DNA of 15,774 nt from Flammeovirgaceae bacterium UBA2786 (GCA_002352225.1 DEIA01000026.1:1-15774); one strand, 5' to 3'. Counted from the stretch's first letter, positions 1 through 6,953 are shown. Notes: generated by a model not told the origin, from the letters alone. Translations and numbers: made by a program.

Positions 1-296
1 GCCATTCGAATAAACAATGGACCATAATGCCCGTAGTCAGCCGGCCACCAGTCCTGCGAATCGGTCATTACTGCTGTAAGGTCTTTTTTTACAGCCGCGA
101 GGTCAAGTTTTTTGAACTCTTCCGCGTAATTGAATTTTTCTTCCATCGGGTTGGAAAGGGAAGAATTCTGGCGAAGAATGTTTACCCTCAATTGGTTAGG
201 CCACCAGTTTTGGTTTTGTGTTCCACCGCCCGAGGTTTGTTTGATAGCTCCGGTAAAAGGACATTTGCCTTCACCGTTTGTTCCGTTTTGCTCCAT
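1..296 (-). CDS. katG: Catalase-peroxidase KatG, N-terminal part (gene continues past the window start)
   Basis: Reading the minus strand from the ATG at 296 gives 98 uninterrupted codons up to the window edge. The product begins MEQNGTNGEGKCPFTG, has the family's NQNWWPNQL segment near residues 28-36, and reaches DWWPADYGHYGPLFIRM at the edge. This last segment is the hallmark stretch just before the distal haem pocket of bacterial catalase-peroxidases; the Arg of FIRM (residue 97) is the distal arginine, and the Trp and His of the pocket would follow two to four residues beyond the window. KatG is a haem enzyme that destroys hydrogen peroxide by catalase and peroxidase chemistry. It is divergent from oxyR, its usual activator. 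Only about an eighth of the expected protein is visible, so intactness of the rest is unknown. No signal peptide is apparent. Confidence 0.95.
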   Translation of the reverse strand, partial: MEQNGTNGEGKCPFTGAIKQTSGGGTQNQNWWPNQLRVNILRQNSSLSNPMEEKFNYAEEFKKLDLAAVKKDLTAVMTDSQDWWPADYGHYGPLFIRM

Positions 297-353
297 GTGT
301 TTAAGATTTATTGTCGATTTATATTTTTAACAATTGACTCTGTAATGCTAAGT

Positions 354-400
354 CGGGGCTGTAGCTTGTACAATGACCTGCGTCATATTACCAAGCCCCG
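354..400. repeat. Nested inverted repeats in the katG leader
   Basis: CGGGGCT (354-360) and AGCCCCG (394-400) form a perfect 7-bp inverted repeat. Inside it sit the palindrome TTGTACAA (366-373) and ATGAC (373-377) with GTCAT (382-386), a 5-bp repeat with a 4-nt centre. If katG starts transcription near 401, the outer stem would begin almost at the 5' end of its mRNA. The function is unknown: it could be an RNA stem that protects or controls the message, or a second protein-binding site. No T-run follows on either strand, so it is not a normal terminator. Confidence 0.4.
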
Positions 401-407
401 GCAACTA

Positions 408-439
408 CAAGGTTACGGTTCTGCACAACATAAATCAAA
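408..439 (-). promoter_or_regulatory. Candidate katG promoter (Bacteroidota type)
   Basis: On the minus strand TTTG (439-436) is followed after 20 nt by TAACCTTG (415-408), one mismatch from the Bacteroidota -7 consensus TAnnTTTG. The same 20-nt spacing occurs in the strong candidate promoter at 11552-11583. Transcription would start near 401, leaving a katG leader of about 105 nt. The OxyR half-site at 460-474 would then lie at roughly -59 to -73, a normal position for an activator. This is inferred from motif matching only. Confidence 0.45.
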
Positions 440-459
440 TTGATTATTTTTATGATCTT

Positions 460-474
460 ATAGTTTATATCTAT
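460..474. promoter_or_regulatory. Probable OxyR binding half-site
   Basis: ATAG (460-463) and CTAT (471-474) flank 7 nt with T and A at the expected inner positions, an exact match to the ATAGnTnnnAnCTAT OxyR half-site pattern known from enteric bacteria. It covers the first two bases of the oxyR ATG and lies upstream of the candidate katG promoter. The partner half-site expected at 438-452 matches only weakly. This placement would suit activation of katG together with negative autoregulation of oxyR (inference). Confidence 0.55.
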
Positions 475-1405
475 GACCTTAACGCAACTGGAATATGTGG
501 TGGCGCTGGATACCCACCGTCATTTCATGCTGGCTTCTGAAAAATGTTTTGTTACTCAACCCACACTGAGTATGCAAATACAAAAACTGGAAGAAGAACT
601 GGGGGTAAAAATTTTCGATCGCACCAAACAACCGGTTATCCCTACTGAAATTGGGGCAAGGATTATTACCCAGGCCCGTGTTATACTACGTGAAGCAGCT
701 GTGGTTCCGCAAATAATAGCGGAACAGAAGGATACCATGGCGGGCGAGATTCGCATCGGGATTATTCCAACACTGACGCCCTATCTGCTGCCTTCACTGT
801 TTAAAAATATACGGGAGAAATATCCAAAGGTTAATCTGGTTGTGCGCGAGATTATTACCGAAGATGTGGTACAGGAATTAAAGAACAATAAGCTGGATTG
901 TGGTATTGTGGTAACACCACTTAAAGATTTGTCTATTAAAGAAGATGTTCTCTTTTACGAAGAACTTTTTGTTTATGTGTCAAAGAAAAACGCGCTGGTA
1001 GATAAAAAATATGTACTGCCTACCGATATAGACCCGAGCCAGCTATGGTTACTCGAAGAAGGACATTGCTTTCGTTCGCAGATTCTTAACCTGTGTGAGT
1101 TGCGAAAGCATTCTAATCTTTCTTTTAAATATGAAACAGGAAATATAGAAACCCTTAAACGGATGGTTGACAAGAGCGATGGACTAACTATTCTACCGGA
1201 GTTAGCAGTTATGGAATTTAGTCCGGCCCAGATGAAATTAGTTAAACGCCTGAAAGAACCGAGCCCTGTGCGTGAAGTGAGCCTGGTAACCCACCGCGAT
1301 CATTTGAAAACCAAGTTGATCAAAATTTTGAAAGAAGAAATTCTATTGCTGGTGCCAAAGCAAATGCAAAAACTATTAAAGAAGAGGGTTGTAGAAATTT
1401 ATTAA
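473..1405 (+). CDS. oxyR: Hydrogen peroxide-sensing LysR-type regulator OxyR
   Basis: The 310-residue protein has a LysR-type winged helix-turn-helix at about residues 1-62 (LEYVVALDTHRHF, then QPTLSMQIQKLEEELGVKIFDR), followed by a periplasmic-binding-protein-like effector domain from about residue 91. The segment EEGHCFRSQILNLCEL places Cys199 and Cys208 at the same numbers as the redox-switch cysteines of E. coli OxyR, so it should form the peroxide-induced disulfide. The start is fixed by alignment with family N-termini; no Shine-Dalgarno is present, which is normal in Bacteroidota. OxyR activates antioxidant genes, and its divergence from katG supports that target here. The start codon overlaps a candidate OxyR site. 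Other cysteines (25 and 143) are also present. Identification is firm; the regulon beyond katG cannot be seen. Confidence 0.96.
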   Translation: MTLTQLEYVVALDTHRHFMLASEKCFVTQPTLSMQIQKLEEELGVKIFDRTKQPVIPTEIGARIITQARVILREAAVVPQIIAEQKDTMAGEIRIGIIPTLTPYLLPSLFKNIREKYPKVNLVVREIITEDVVQELKNNKLDCGIVVTPLKDLSIKEDVLFYEELFVYVSKKNALVDKKYVLPTDIDPSQLWLLEEGHCFRSQILNLCELRKHSNLSFKYETGNIETLKRMVDKSDGLTILPELAVMEFSPAQMKLVKRLKEPSPVREVSLVTHRDHLKTKLIKILKEEILLLVPKQMQKLLKKRVVEIY

Positions 1406-1465
1406 CGAAAGTGATCGGAGTGTTTGACTACATTTTAATAGTATTGCGCCTCAATAAATCCTTTT

Positions 1466-2050
1466 ATGAATTTAAAGCTTGTACTTGGTATTGTGTTTGT
1501 TTTAACTCTTTTTGAAAATGCGGTTGCTCAAGACGAACCTAAATACAGACCGGTTCGGTTTCTGGTAGGCGGAGCACTTGAATTTGGAGGGGATGAGGTA
1601 GCAAAAGTATTTTTTACAAATGGAGAAACACAGGCGGTACGGGCAGGCCAGGGCGGGTCAATTTCAATAGGTGCACAAGTGCAGTTTCCTAAAGCCAGTA
1701 AATTTCTGCTTCGCGGATCAATTGGTTATAAGTATGTAACTACTCAAGCAGATAACGTGCATATTCGGCTTACCCGGGTTCCTATGCAATTAACTGCCAA
1801 TTTTATGGCGACTCCAAAACTAAGATTGGGTGCAGGCATTGTTACACACAGCGGGGTTAAATTAAATTCAGACGGCCTGGGAGGAAATATGACATTTAAG
1901 AGCAATGCCGGGCCGGTATTTGAGGTTGCGTATTACGGAATAGGTGTTTCGTTTACCGCACTGAAATACACTGACCAAGATAACAATCCCTATTCCGCTA
2001 ATGCATTTGGCATTACATTTTCGGGGGTATTGCCTGGAATGAATAAATAA
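1466..2050 (+). CDS. Small secreted beta-barrel outer-membrane protein, function unknown
   Basis: The protein is 194 residues, with a clear Sec signal peptide (hydrophobic residues 3-15, likely cleavage after AVA at 21, leaving QDEPKYRP). The mature part alternates hydrophobic and polar residues in short segments (for example FLLRGSIGYKYV, MQLTANFMA, LRLGAGIV, FEVAYYGIGVSFTALKY, AFGITFSGVL) separated by Gly/Asn/Asp turns, as in 8-stranded outer-membrane barrels of the OmpA/OmpW-like porin-family fold. No OmpA peptidoglycan-binding domain or catalytic motif is present. It follows oxyR by 60 bp on the same strand without a visible terminator, so co-transcription is possible, but no function can be deduced. 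It ends 3 bp from the convergent DoxX gene. Confidence 0.75.
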   Translation: MNLKLVLGIVFVLTLFENAVAQDEPKYRPVRFLVGGALEFGGDEVAKVFFTNGETQAVRAGQGGSISIGAQVQFPKASKFLLRGSIGYKYVTTQADNVHIRLTRVPMQLTANFMATPKLRLGAGIVTHSGVKLNSDGLGGNMTFKSNAGPVFEVAYYGIGVSFTALKYTDQDNNPYSANAFGITFSGVLPGMNK

Positions 2051-2053
2051 GAT

Positions 2054-2428
2054 TCAATTTTTCGTCCTCGCACTCCAGGTGATGCTGATAAAACAAATGA
2101 TCAGCAACACACTGTATTCAATTCCATTTCTTCCGGCCCCTACCACAAACCAGCCCTCGCGTCCGTGCACCAAAATTATTCCCATCATTAATTGAAGAAT
2201 AAATAAGATACTGATAGGAATAACCCAACGGTTAAGCAGTAACACCAACGAAGCCCCAACTTCAAAAAGCGTAATTATCCATGCAGAATAAGGAGGAAAC
2301 CCAAGGTCGGACAAAAATCCATCGAATGGGGCTACACCATCGGTTACAATCCGCGCTATTCCATGAATGAGCATGTTGCCAGCTGCCGCAAAGCGGATTA
2401 GAGTAAGAGCTATTTTTTCGTTTCCCAT
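2054..2428 (-). CDS. DoxX-family four-helix membrane protein
   Basis: The 124-residue protein has about four hydrophobic segments (around residues 5-28, 47-65, 69-87 and 103-119). The first helix carries the LIRFAAAGNMLIHGIARI pattern, in which the HG pair of DoxX-type proteins is seen. Family members are small inner-membrane proteins of mostly unknown biochemical role; some are linked to quinone or thiosulfate metabolism and to redox homeostasis. The start at 2428 is the one that includes the complete first helix. The gene is divergent from the Nramp-like gene (87 bp apart) and convergent with the barrel gene. Nothing in the context defines a substrate, so only the family assignment is claimed. 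Confidence 0.75.
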   Translation of the reverse strand: MGNEKIALTLIRFAAAGNMLIHGIARIVTDGVAPFDGFLSDLGFPPYSAWIITLFEVGASLVLLLNRWVIPISILFILQLMMGIILVHGREGWFVVGAGRNGIEYSVLLIICFISITWSARTKN

Positions 2429-2515
2429 AGTTCAAGATACAATTATTCAACCTGAAGGGAAAGTCAATACCTGGTGATGTGGAGAATGAACAACAAACCC
2501 ATATTTTTATGAGAT

Positions 2516-3772
2516 ATGAACCCCGATAAAATTAAAAGCGTAATACTATGGTCTGTTATTTCGGCCGCATTTATAGGGCCGGGTACTATTACTACCGCCA
2601 TTACAGCAGGTGCCTCATTTCATTTGAGTTTGTTATGGGCTGTGGTGTTTGCAACCATTGCCTGCATTATGTTACAAGAAGTTTCGGCAAGGGTAATTAT
2701 TAGCAGCGGGCTAACCTTTGGCGAGTGTATTGACAAAAAATTTCGATTAGGTTGGATAAAGTGGTTAGTGGCTTTCCCCGTACTGTTAGGCTGCGCAGCA
2801 TACGAAGCCGGAAATATTTTAGGAGCAGTTTCGGGGCTTGCATTACTTTTTCCGGGCGATGTGCGCTTGTTTACAATTGTAATTACCCTTGTAGCAGGTT
2901 GGATTTTATGGCGGGGCGGCAGCAAACTTATTTCAAATGTAATGATGGTGCTGGTTGGTATTATGGCTATTGCATTTGCGGTGCTGGCATGGCGTGTTCA
3001 ATTTAGTGCGGGTGAGTTAATCAAAGCCTCGCTTATTCCTTCTTTACCTGCGGGCAGCGAATGGATTGCACTTGGCCTTGTGGGTACCACCATTGTGCCA
3101 TATAATATTTTTATCGGATCGGCCATCAGTAAAGGAAGTACCATTCCGCTTATGCGGATTGGTTTGATTGTTTCGGTTTTGATTGGAGGTATTATAACGG
3201 CATGCATATTATTGGCCGGAACAGTAGCCGGATCATTCACTTCGTTTGGGACATTAGCAGAAACACTACAAAATGATGTAGGCATTTGGGGTGCTTATGC
3301 GTTAGGTGTTGGATTGTTTGCCGCGGGATTTTCATCGGCCATCACTTCGCCATACGCAGCATCGCTTATTGCAGGTACTGTGTTGGGCACAAAAAAAAAT
3401 AGTGTAATACGATTAGTTTGGATATTGGTTTTGCTAACCGGTTTTATTTTTGGAATCAGCCAAGTAAAACCGATACCCGTTATTTTAACAGTACAGGCAT
3501 TAAATGGTCTTGTGTTGCCGCTCCTTACCTGGTTTTTGATTTTATTGGTGAATGATAAAAACCTTGTGCCCGTTCAGCACCAACACAGGTGGTGGTATAA
3601 CGGTGTATTACTTTTGATTTTTGTTCTCACACTTTTTATTGGGCTCAACAACGTAGATAAGGCAATTGTGAGTGCGTTTGATTTGGATTCCGGAAATCTG
3701 ATGTTTGTAGGAATTGTCTCTTTGCTTGCCGTAGGGACACTGGTAACCCAGTTGGTGAAGAAAAGAGCGTAA
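2516..3772 (+). CDS. Nramp (SLC11)-family transporter with a non-canonical metal site
   Basis: This is a 418-residue integral membrane protein with about 11 hydrophobic segments. Its first helix reads FIGPGTITTAITAGASFHLSLLW, which aligns without gaps to the canonical Nramp helix 1 DPGNFATNIEAGARYGYSLLW. The helix-6 unwound segment is TTIVPYNIFIGSA (residues 191-203), matching canonical MPHN. Canonical Nramp proteins couple uptake of Mn2+ or Fe2+ to protons, and bind metal through the Asp and Asn of DPGN and the Met of MPHN. Here these are Gly21, Thr24 and Val194, and the adjacent His is Tyr196, so classic transition-metal binding is unlikely. Substrate is therefore unknown; Mg2+ or another ion is possible by analogy with other divergent Nramp branches. 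It ends 7 bp from a convergent gene. Confidence 0.85.
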   Translation: MNPDKIKSVILWSVISAAFIGPGTITTAITAGASFHLSLLWAVVFATIACIMLQEVSARVIISSGLTFGECIDKKFRLGWIKWLVAFPVLLGCAAYEAGNILGAVSGLALLFPGDVRLFTIVITLVAGWILWRGGSKLISNVMMVLVGIMAIAFAVLAWRVQFSAGELIKASLIPSLPAGSEWIALGLVGTTIVPYNIFIGSAISKGSTIPLMRIGLIVSVLIGGIITACILLAGTVAGSFTSFGTLAETLQNDVGIWGAYALGVGLFAAGFSSAITSPYAASLIAGTVLGTKKNSVIRLVWILVLLTGFIFGISQVKPIPVILTVQALNGLVLPLLTWFLILLVNDKNLVPVQHQHRWWYNGVLLLIFVLTLFIGLNNVDKAIVSAFDLDSGNLMFVGIVSLLAVGTLVTQLVKKRA

Positions 3773-3779
3773 AACCTGC

Positions 3780-4940
3780 TTAGCTAAACTTTGCCAGTGT
3801 TGTTATATAACGCTCGGGTACATCACCTTTTGTAGCGGTTTGATAGTCGGAGTAGCTGCATGGTACTATGCTGTTGCGTGCATAGCGTGCCCCGGGTTGA
3901 TGGTAGGCAACCTCCATCCACCATTTTTCAGTGACTTTACTTTTAAAGAAGGTGATGGTTTCGGGCTCGGCTGCCATAGACACCACATACTTTAAAAAAT
4001 CATTGCTCTTAAAGTTGGTGTCGTGTTTACGGTGGTAAAAACCTTCAACAAAATACCAGACCATAGTTGCAATTACTGATGCTGTTTTTTTGTTGTCATC
4101 ATCTTTTTCCGGATTGTATTCATAAAATCCTGCCGAACTTAACTTCTCATTCATGCCGGCATACCAACAAAGCTGGCAGGCTTCTTCGCCAGTTAACCCA
4201 AAGGGTTGGGCATTAGCATTACCCGGAGCATCGGACGAGCGTATGGCAGTAATATCAAAACTCATAAGGTCTGCATTACGAATGGCAGGTTCCATTTCGG
4301 CAAGGTTGGTGCGCATTTGTCCGATGCGGAAAGCTTCGAAGTAAAGTTTTTCCAAAATATTTACCGAGGCCGGATCAATCAGATAGAGCTGATGGGCCAG
4401 ATGTGTATAGCTCAATAGATAGTTGGGTTCGTGCAGCAGAATTTTGTGAATGTGTTGATTTGATTTTTCTGCTTCACGATGATCATCCAGATCAAGAAAG
4501 GCATCGATGTTGAGTAAACTCACCAGTTTCTCCATTTCTTCATATCCTCTGTACTGACCATAATCAAGGTCGTGAGATCCTCCCAGAATTAAGGGTAGTA
4601 CATTATTTTCTAACAATATCCGGCACACTTCACTAATGCGAACATAGGTTTCGTCCAGATCGATACCGGGTTTCAGGTTACCAAGATCTACAATGCGATA
4701 CGTGCCCGTTCCCTTTTTTAACTGATACAACTTTTTGCGTATTTCATCGGGGCCATGGGCACAACCCGAATTGCTGGTGGTGCCCCGATCTTCCTTTACT
4801 CCAATAATGGCAATATGAGCATCTTTAAAGTCGGGCATCTTTTCGCCATATACCCGGATGCTTTTGAAAAATGAGTTTATAGGATACGGCTTACCATAAA
4901 TTCCATCATCGATGGGTGAGAAAAAGAGGGTGAGATCCAT
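3780..4940 (-). CDS. Arginase/formimidoylglutamase-fold protein with a degenerate metal centre
   Basis: The 386-residue protein has the ureohydrolase fold: IAIIGVKEDRGTTSN at about 43-57, LILGGSHDLDYGQY near 117-130, NIDAFLDLDDH near 144-154, SFDITAIRSSDAPGN near 227-241, and GFYEYNPEKDDD near 271-282. Active arginase-family enzymes bind two Mn2+ through His, Asp-x-His-x-Asp and Asp-x-Asp. Here His123, Asp146, Asp150 and Asp229 remain, but the second His is Phe148 and the last Asp is Thr231. It may therefore bind fewer metals, use another chemistry, or be a non-catalytic paralogue; Bacteroidota genomes often carry such homologues labelled formimidoylglutamase. A C-terminal extension (about residues 305-386) with several Trp/Tyr is also present. 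It starts 2 nt after the hepT stop and is probably co-transcribed with the toxin-antitoxin pair. Confidence 0.82.
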   Translation of the reverse strand: MDLTLFFSPIDDGIYGKPYPINSFFKSIRVYGEKMPDFKDAHIAIIGVKEDRGTTSNSGCAHGPDEIRKKLYQLKKGTGTYRIVDLGNLKPGIDLDETYVRISEVCRILLENNVLPLILGGSHDLDYGQYRGYEEMEKLVSLLNIDAFLDLDDHREAEKSNQHIHKILLHEPNYLLSYTHLAHQLYLIDPASVNILEKLYFEAFRIGQMRTNLAEMEPAIRNADLMSFDITAIRSSDAPGNANAQPFGLTGEEACQLCWYAGMNEKLSSAGFYEYNPEKDDDNKKTASVIATMVWYFVEGFYHRKHDTNFKSNDFLKYVVSMAAEPETITFFKSKVTEKWWMEVAYHQPGARYARNSIVPCSYSDYQTATKGDVPERYITTLAKFS

Positions 4941-4942
4941 TC

Positions 4943-5290
4943 TTATTGACTTAAAGTGTTTCTAATTTCTTCCACTTGCCTTTTAAAAGCGGGGAGATCG
5001 TTTAAAATGATTTTCCAGATACGCCCAGGAAATAAGCCGAAATAATTATGAATTAAAATGTCCCGTAATCCTGCAATATCTTTCCATGGTATGTGTGGAT
5101 GTTTTTTACGAATGTCCGGTGACAAATTTTTTATAGCTTCCCCAATAATCTCGAATCTTCGAAACACAGCATTTTGTTTTTCGAAATTAGAAGCGAACTG
5201 GCTTTCAGTTAACCCTTTTATGTACTGTTCAATCTTTTGAACTGATTCAAGAATATCGTCAAGCAGCAATAGCGGATCACGCTTACCCAT
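4943..5290 (-). CDS. hepT: HepT-like toxin (HEPN domain, DUF86)
   Basis: The product is a 115-residue all-helical HEPN-family protein. The catalytic motif RX4HXY appears as RDILIHNY with Arg76, His81 and Tyr83. In characterised MntA/HepT systems HepT is a ribonuclease-type toxin, and the antitoxin silences it by adding AMP to the Tyr of this motif. The preceding EIIGEAIKNLS segment (47-57) is also typical of the family. It overlaps the upstream antitoxin gene by 8 bp, the usual translational coupling, and is followed 2 nt later by the arginase-like gene. The motif is intact, so an active toxin is expected. The main alternative role within the family is phage defence by abortive infection, which the sequence cannot decide. 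Confidence 0.92.
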   Translation of the reverse strand: MGKRDPLLLLDDILESVQKIEQYIKGLTESQFASNFEKQNAVFRRFEIIGEAIKNLSPDIRKKHPHIPWKDIAGLRDILIHNYFGLFPGRIWKIILNDLPAFKRQVEEIRNTLSQ

Positions 5291-5567
5291 AAATTGGGAC
5301 TGGATTATCTAAAATATATTTTTTTAGTGCTGGTTTTATGGCTTGATATTCAACAAGATCCACCTTTCGGCCTAATGCATCTTCCAATTCGAACTTGATT
5401 CTAACAATATCAAGCATACTGTATGATTCATCCAGTTCTATCAAAATATCAACATCACTTTCATCCGTATAAGTTTGCGAGGCCATCGAACCAAAGATTG
5501 CGGCCTTGGTTACACCATGCTTTCTAAGTATGGGCTCAGCAATTCTTTTTATTTCCTCAACAGACAT
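5283..5567 (-). CDS. mntA: MntA-like minimal nucleotidyltransferase antitoxin
   Basis: The 94-residue protein is a minimal nucleotidyltransferase of the DNA polymerase beta superfamily. The signature GSX10DXD is complete: Gly26-Ser27, ten residues, Asp38-Val39-Asp40, with the third carboxylate likely Asp70 in GRKVDLVE. Known MntA proteins transfer AMP from ATP to HepT and thereby neutralise it. It is the first gene of the cassette and overlaps hepT by 8 bp. A TACTTTTG -7-like element sits only 5 bp upstream of its ATG, at 5572-5579, inside the T-run of the nqrF terminator, so transcripts may be nearly leaderless (inference). Confidence 0.92.
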   Translation of the reverse strand: MSVEEIKRIAEPILRKHGVTKAAIFGSMASQTYTDESDVDILIELDESYSMLDIVRIKFELEDALGRKVDLVEYQAIKPALKKYILDNPVPIYG

Positions 5568-5571
5568 AAGT

Positions 5572-5579
5572 CAAAAGTA
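5572..5579 (-). promoter_or_regulatory. Candidate -7 element for the mntA-hepT cassette
   Basis: On the minus strand TACTTTTG matches TAnnTTTG exactly. A -33 TTG at the right distance is not clear (TGC at 5602-5600). It overlaps the poly-T tract of the nqrF terminator and ends 4 nt before the mntA ATG, so start of transcription would be at or very near the start codon. Because a T-rich run can give this match by chance, confidence is low. Confidence 0.3.
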
Positions 5580-5608
5580 AAAAAAAAGCCCCGCATTTTG
5601 CAGGGCTT
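5579..5608 (-). terminator. Intrinsic terminator of nqrF
   Basis: On the minus strand AAGCCC (5608-5603) pairs with GGGCTT (5591-5586) around a small GC-closed loop (with one internal mismatch), and is followed by nine T residues (5587-5579). It lies 25 bp after the nqrF stop and separates nqrF from the toxin-antitoxin genes on the same strand. Confidence 0.85.
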
Positions 5609-5633
5609 AAGTTTCTTGTCAGAAAGTATGGAT

Positions 5634-6926
5634 TTATCCCCCAAAATCGTCAAAGCGAACATTCTCTTTGGGAATGCCCATGTCATCAAGCATTTTTAAA
5701 ACGGCTGCGTTCATCATAGGCGGGCCGCACAAATAGAACTCAACATCTTCCGGAGCGTTATGTTTCGACAGGTAATTGTCGTACAAACATTTGTGGATGA
5801 AACCGATGTATCCATCAGCCTCTTTATCATCTAAACTTTTTTTCACTTTCCAGTTGTCTTCAGGAAGAGGCTCAGATAAGCCAATGTTAAACTGGAAGTT
5901 GGGGAAGTTCTGTTCAATCTTGCGGAAGTGTTCTACATAGAACAACTCCTTTTTTGAACGGCCACCATACCAGTATGAAACTTTGCGGTTGGTTTTTTCG
6001 GTATGGAACAAGTGGAATATCTGAGCACGCAGCGGGGCCATGCCGGCACCACCACCAATATAAATCATTTCACGCTGTGTCTTATTGATGTGGAATTCAC
6101 CGTAAGGGCCCGAAATGGTTACCTTATCGCCAGGCTTGCGCGAGAATACGTATGATGAACAAATACCCGGATTTACATCCATCCACTTGTTATTGGCCCG
6201 ATCCCACGGTGGCGTAGCAATACGAATGTTCAACATCACAATGTTTCCTTCTGCCGGGTGATTGGCCATAGAATAGGCGCGGAAGATGGGCTCATCGTTC
6301 TTCATCTTCAACCCCCACAACTTAAACTTATCCCAATCGCCCTGAAATACATCGGGCTTATGACCTAATTCCGGGTGCGGAGTGATGTCCATAGTTTTAA
6401 AGTCGACCGTTAGAGTTGGCACATCAATCTGAATGTACCCACCGGCTTCAAACTTCAGCGTTTCGCCCGGAGGCAGCTTTACTACAAACTCCTTAATAAA
6501 AGTAGATACGTTGTAATTGCTCACTACCTCGCATTCCCACTTCTTAATTCCAAAAATCTCTTCCGGAATGCGGATGGTGAGGTCTTGCTTCACCTTTACC
6601 TGGCAACCCAGGCGCACATGTTCTTTTTGTTCCTTACGGGATAGGTGACCCACTTCGGTTGGTAATACATCACCACCACCCGATTCTACCACACATTTGC
6701 ACATGGCGCAGGTTCCGCCACCTCCGCAAGCCGAAGGAAGAAATATTTTCTCGTTGGCCAGGGTACTTAACAAAGAACTTCCGGCAGAAACGGTAATGGT
6801 CTTTTCGCCATTTATAAGAATTTTAACTGGTCCGGATTGCACTAACTTTTTCTGGGCGAAAATCAGCAGCCCCACCAGTAATAGAATTACTACGGTGAAG
6901 GCAACAATAGAAATGAAGATTAACAT
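5634..6926 (-). CDS. nqrF: Na+-translocating NADH:quinone reductase, subunit F
   Basis: This 430-residue protein has the full NqrF layout. An N-terminal membrane helix (about 3-24) is followed by a plant-type [2Fe-2S] ferredoxin domain with CGGGGTCAMC (Cys67, 73, 76) and Cys108 in RLGC. The FAD-binding motif RAYSMAN is at 216-222, and the NADH-binding part has GGGAGMAPLR at 291-300 and CGPPMMN near the end, closing with the typical FDDFGG. NqrF takes electrons from NADH into FAD and the iron-sulfur cluster at the cytoplasmic face of the Na+-pumping NQR complex. In most genomes it is the last gene of nqrABCDEF, but here hom lies upstream and the toxin-antitoxin pair downstream, so the remaining subunits must be elsewhere. 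All cofactor motifs are intact. Confidence 0.97.
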   Translation of the reverse strand: MLIFISIVAFTVVILLLVGLLIFAQKKLVQSGPVKILINGEKTITVSAGSSLLSTLANEKIFLPSACGGGGTCAMCKCVVESGGGDVLPTEVGHLSRKEQKEHVRLGCQVKVKQDLTIRIPEEIFGIKKWECEVVSNYNVSTFIKEFVVKLPPGETLKFEAGGYIQIDVPTLTVDFKTMDITPHPELGHKPDVFQGDWDKFKLWGLKMKNDEPIFRAYSMANHPAEGNIVMLNIRIATPPWDRANNKWMDVNPGICSSYVFSRKPGDKVTISGPYGEFHINKTQREMIYIGGGAGMAPLRAQIFHLFHTEKTNRKVSYWYGGRSKKELFYVEHFRKIEQNFPNFQFNIGLSEPLPEDNWKVKKSLDDKEADGYIGFIHKCLYDNYLSKHNAPEDVEFYLCGPPMMNAAVLKMLDDMGIPKENVRFDDFGG

Positions 6927-6953
6927 GGAATTAGATCGATTTACCTTGGGCTA

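Noticed and set aside
27..443. Plus-strand reading frame of 138 codons at the window start
   Set aside because: It lies opposite the clear KatG coding sequence on the minus strand and its product has no protein-like features.
297..472. Promoter for oxyR
   Set aside because: No TAnnTTTG element with a properly spaced TTG was found on the plus strand; TAGCTTG at 362-368 is one base short and has no -33 partner.
1406..1465. Terminator between oxyR and the barrel gene
   Set aside because: No inverted repeat followed by a T-run is present; whether the two genes are co-transcribed remains open.
2429..2515. Promoters or metal-responsive operator between the DoxX and Nramp-like genes
   Set aside because: Only partial -7-like matches were seen on each strand and no convincing inverted repeat.
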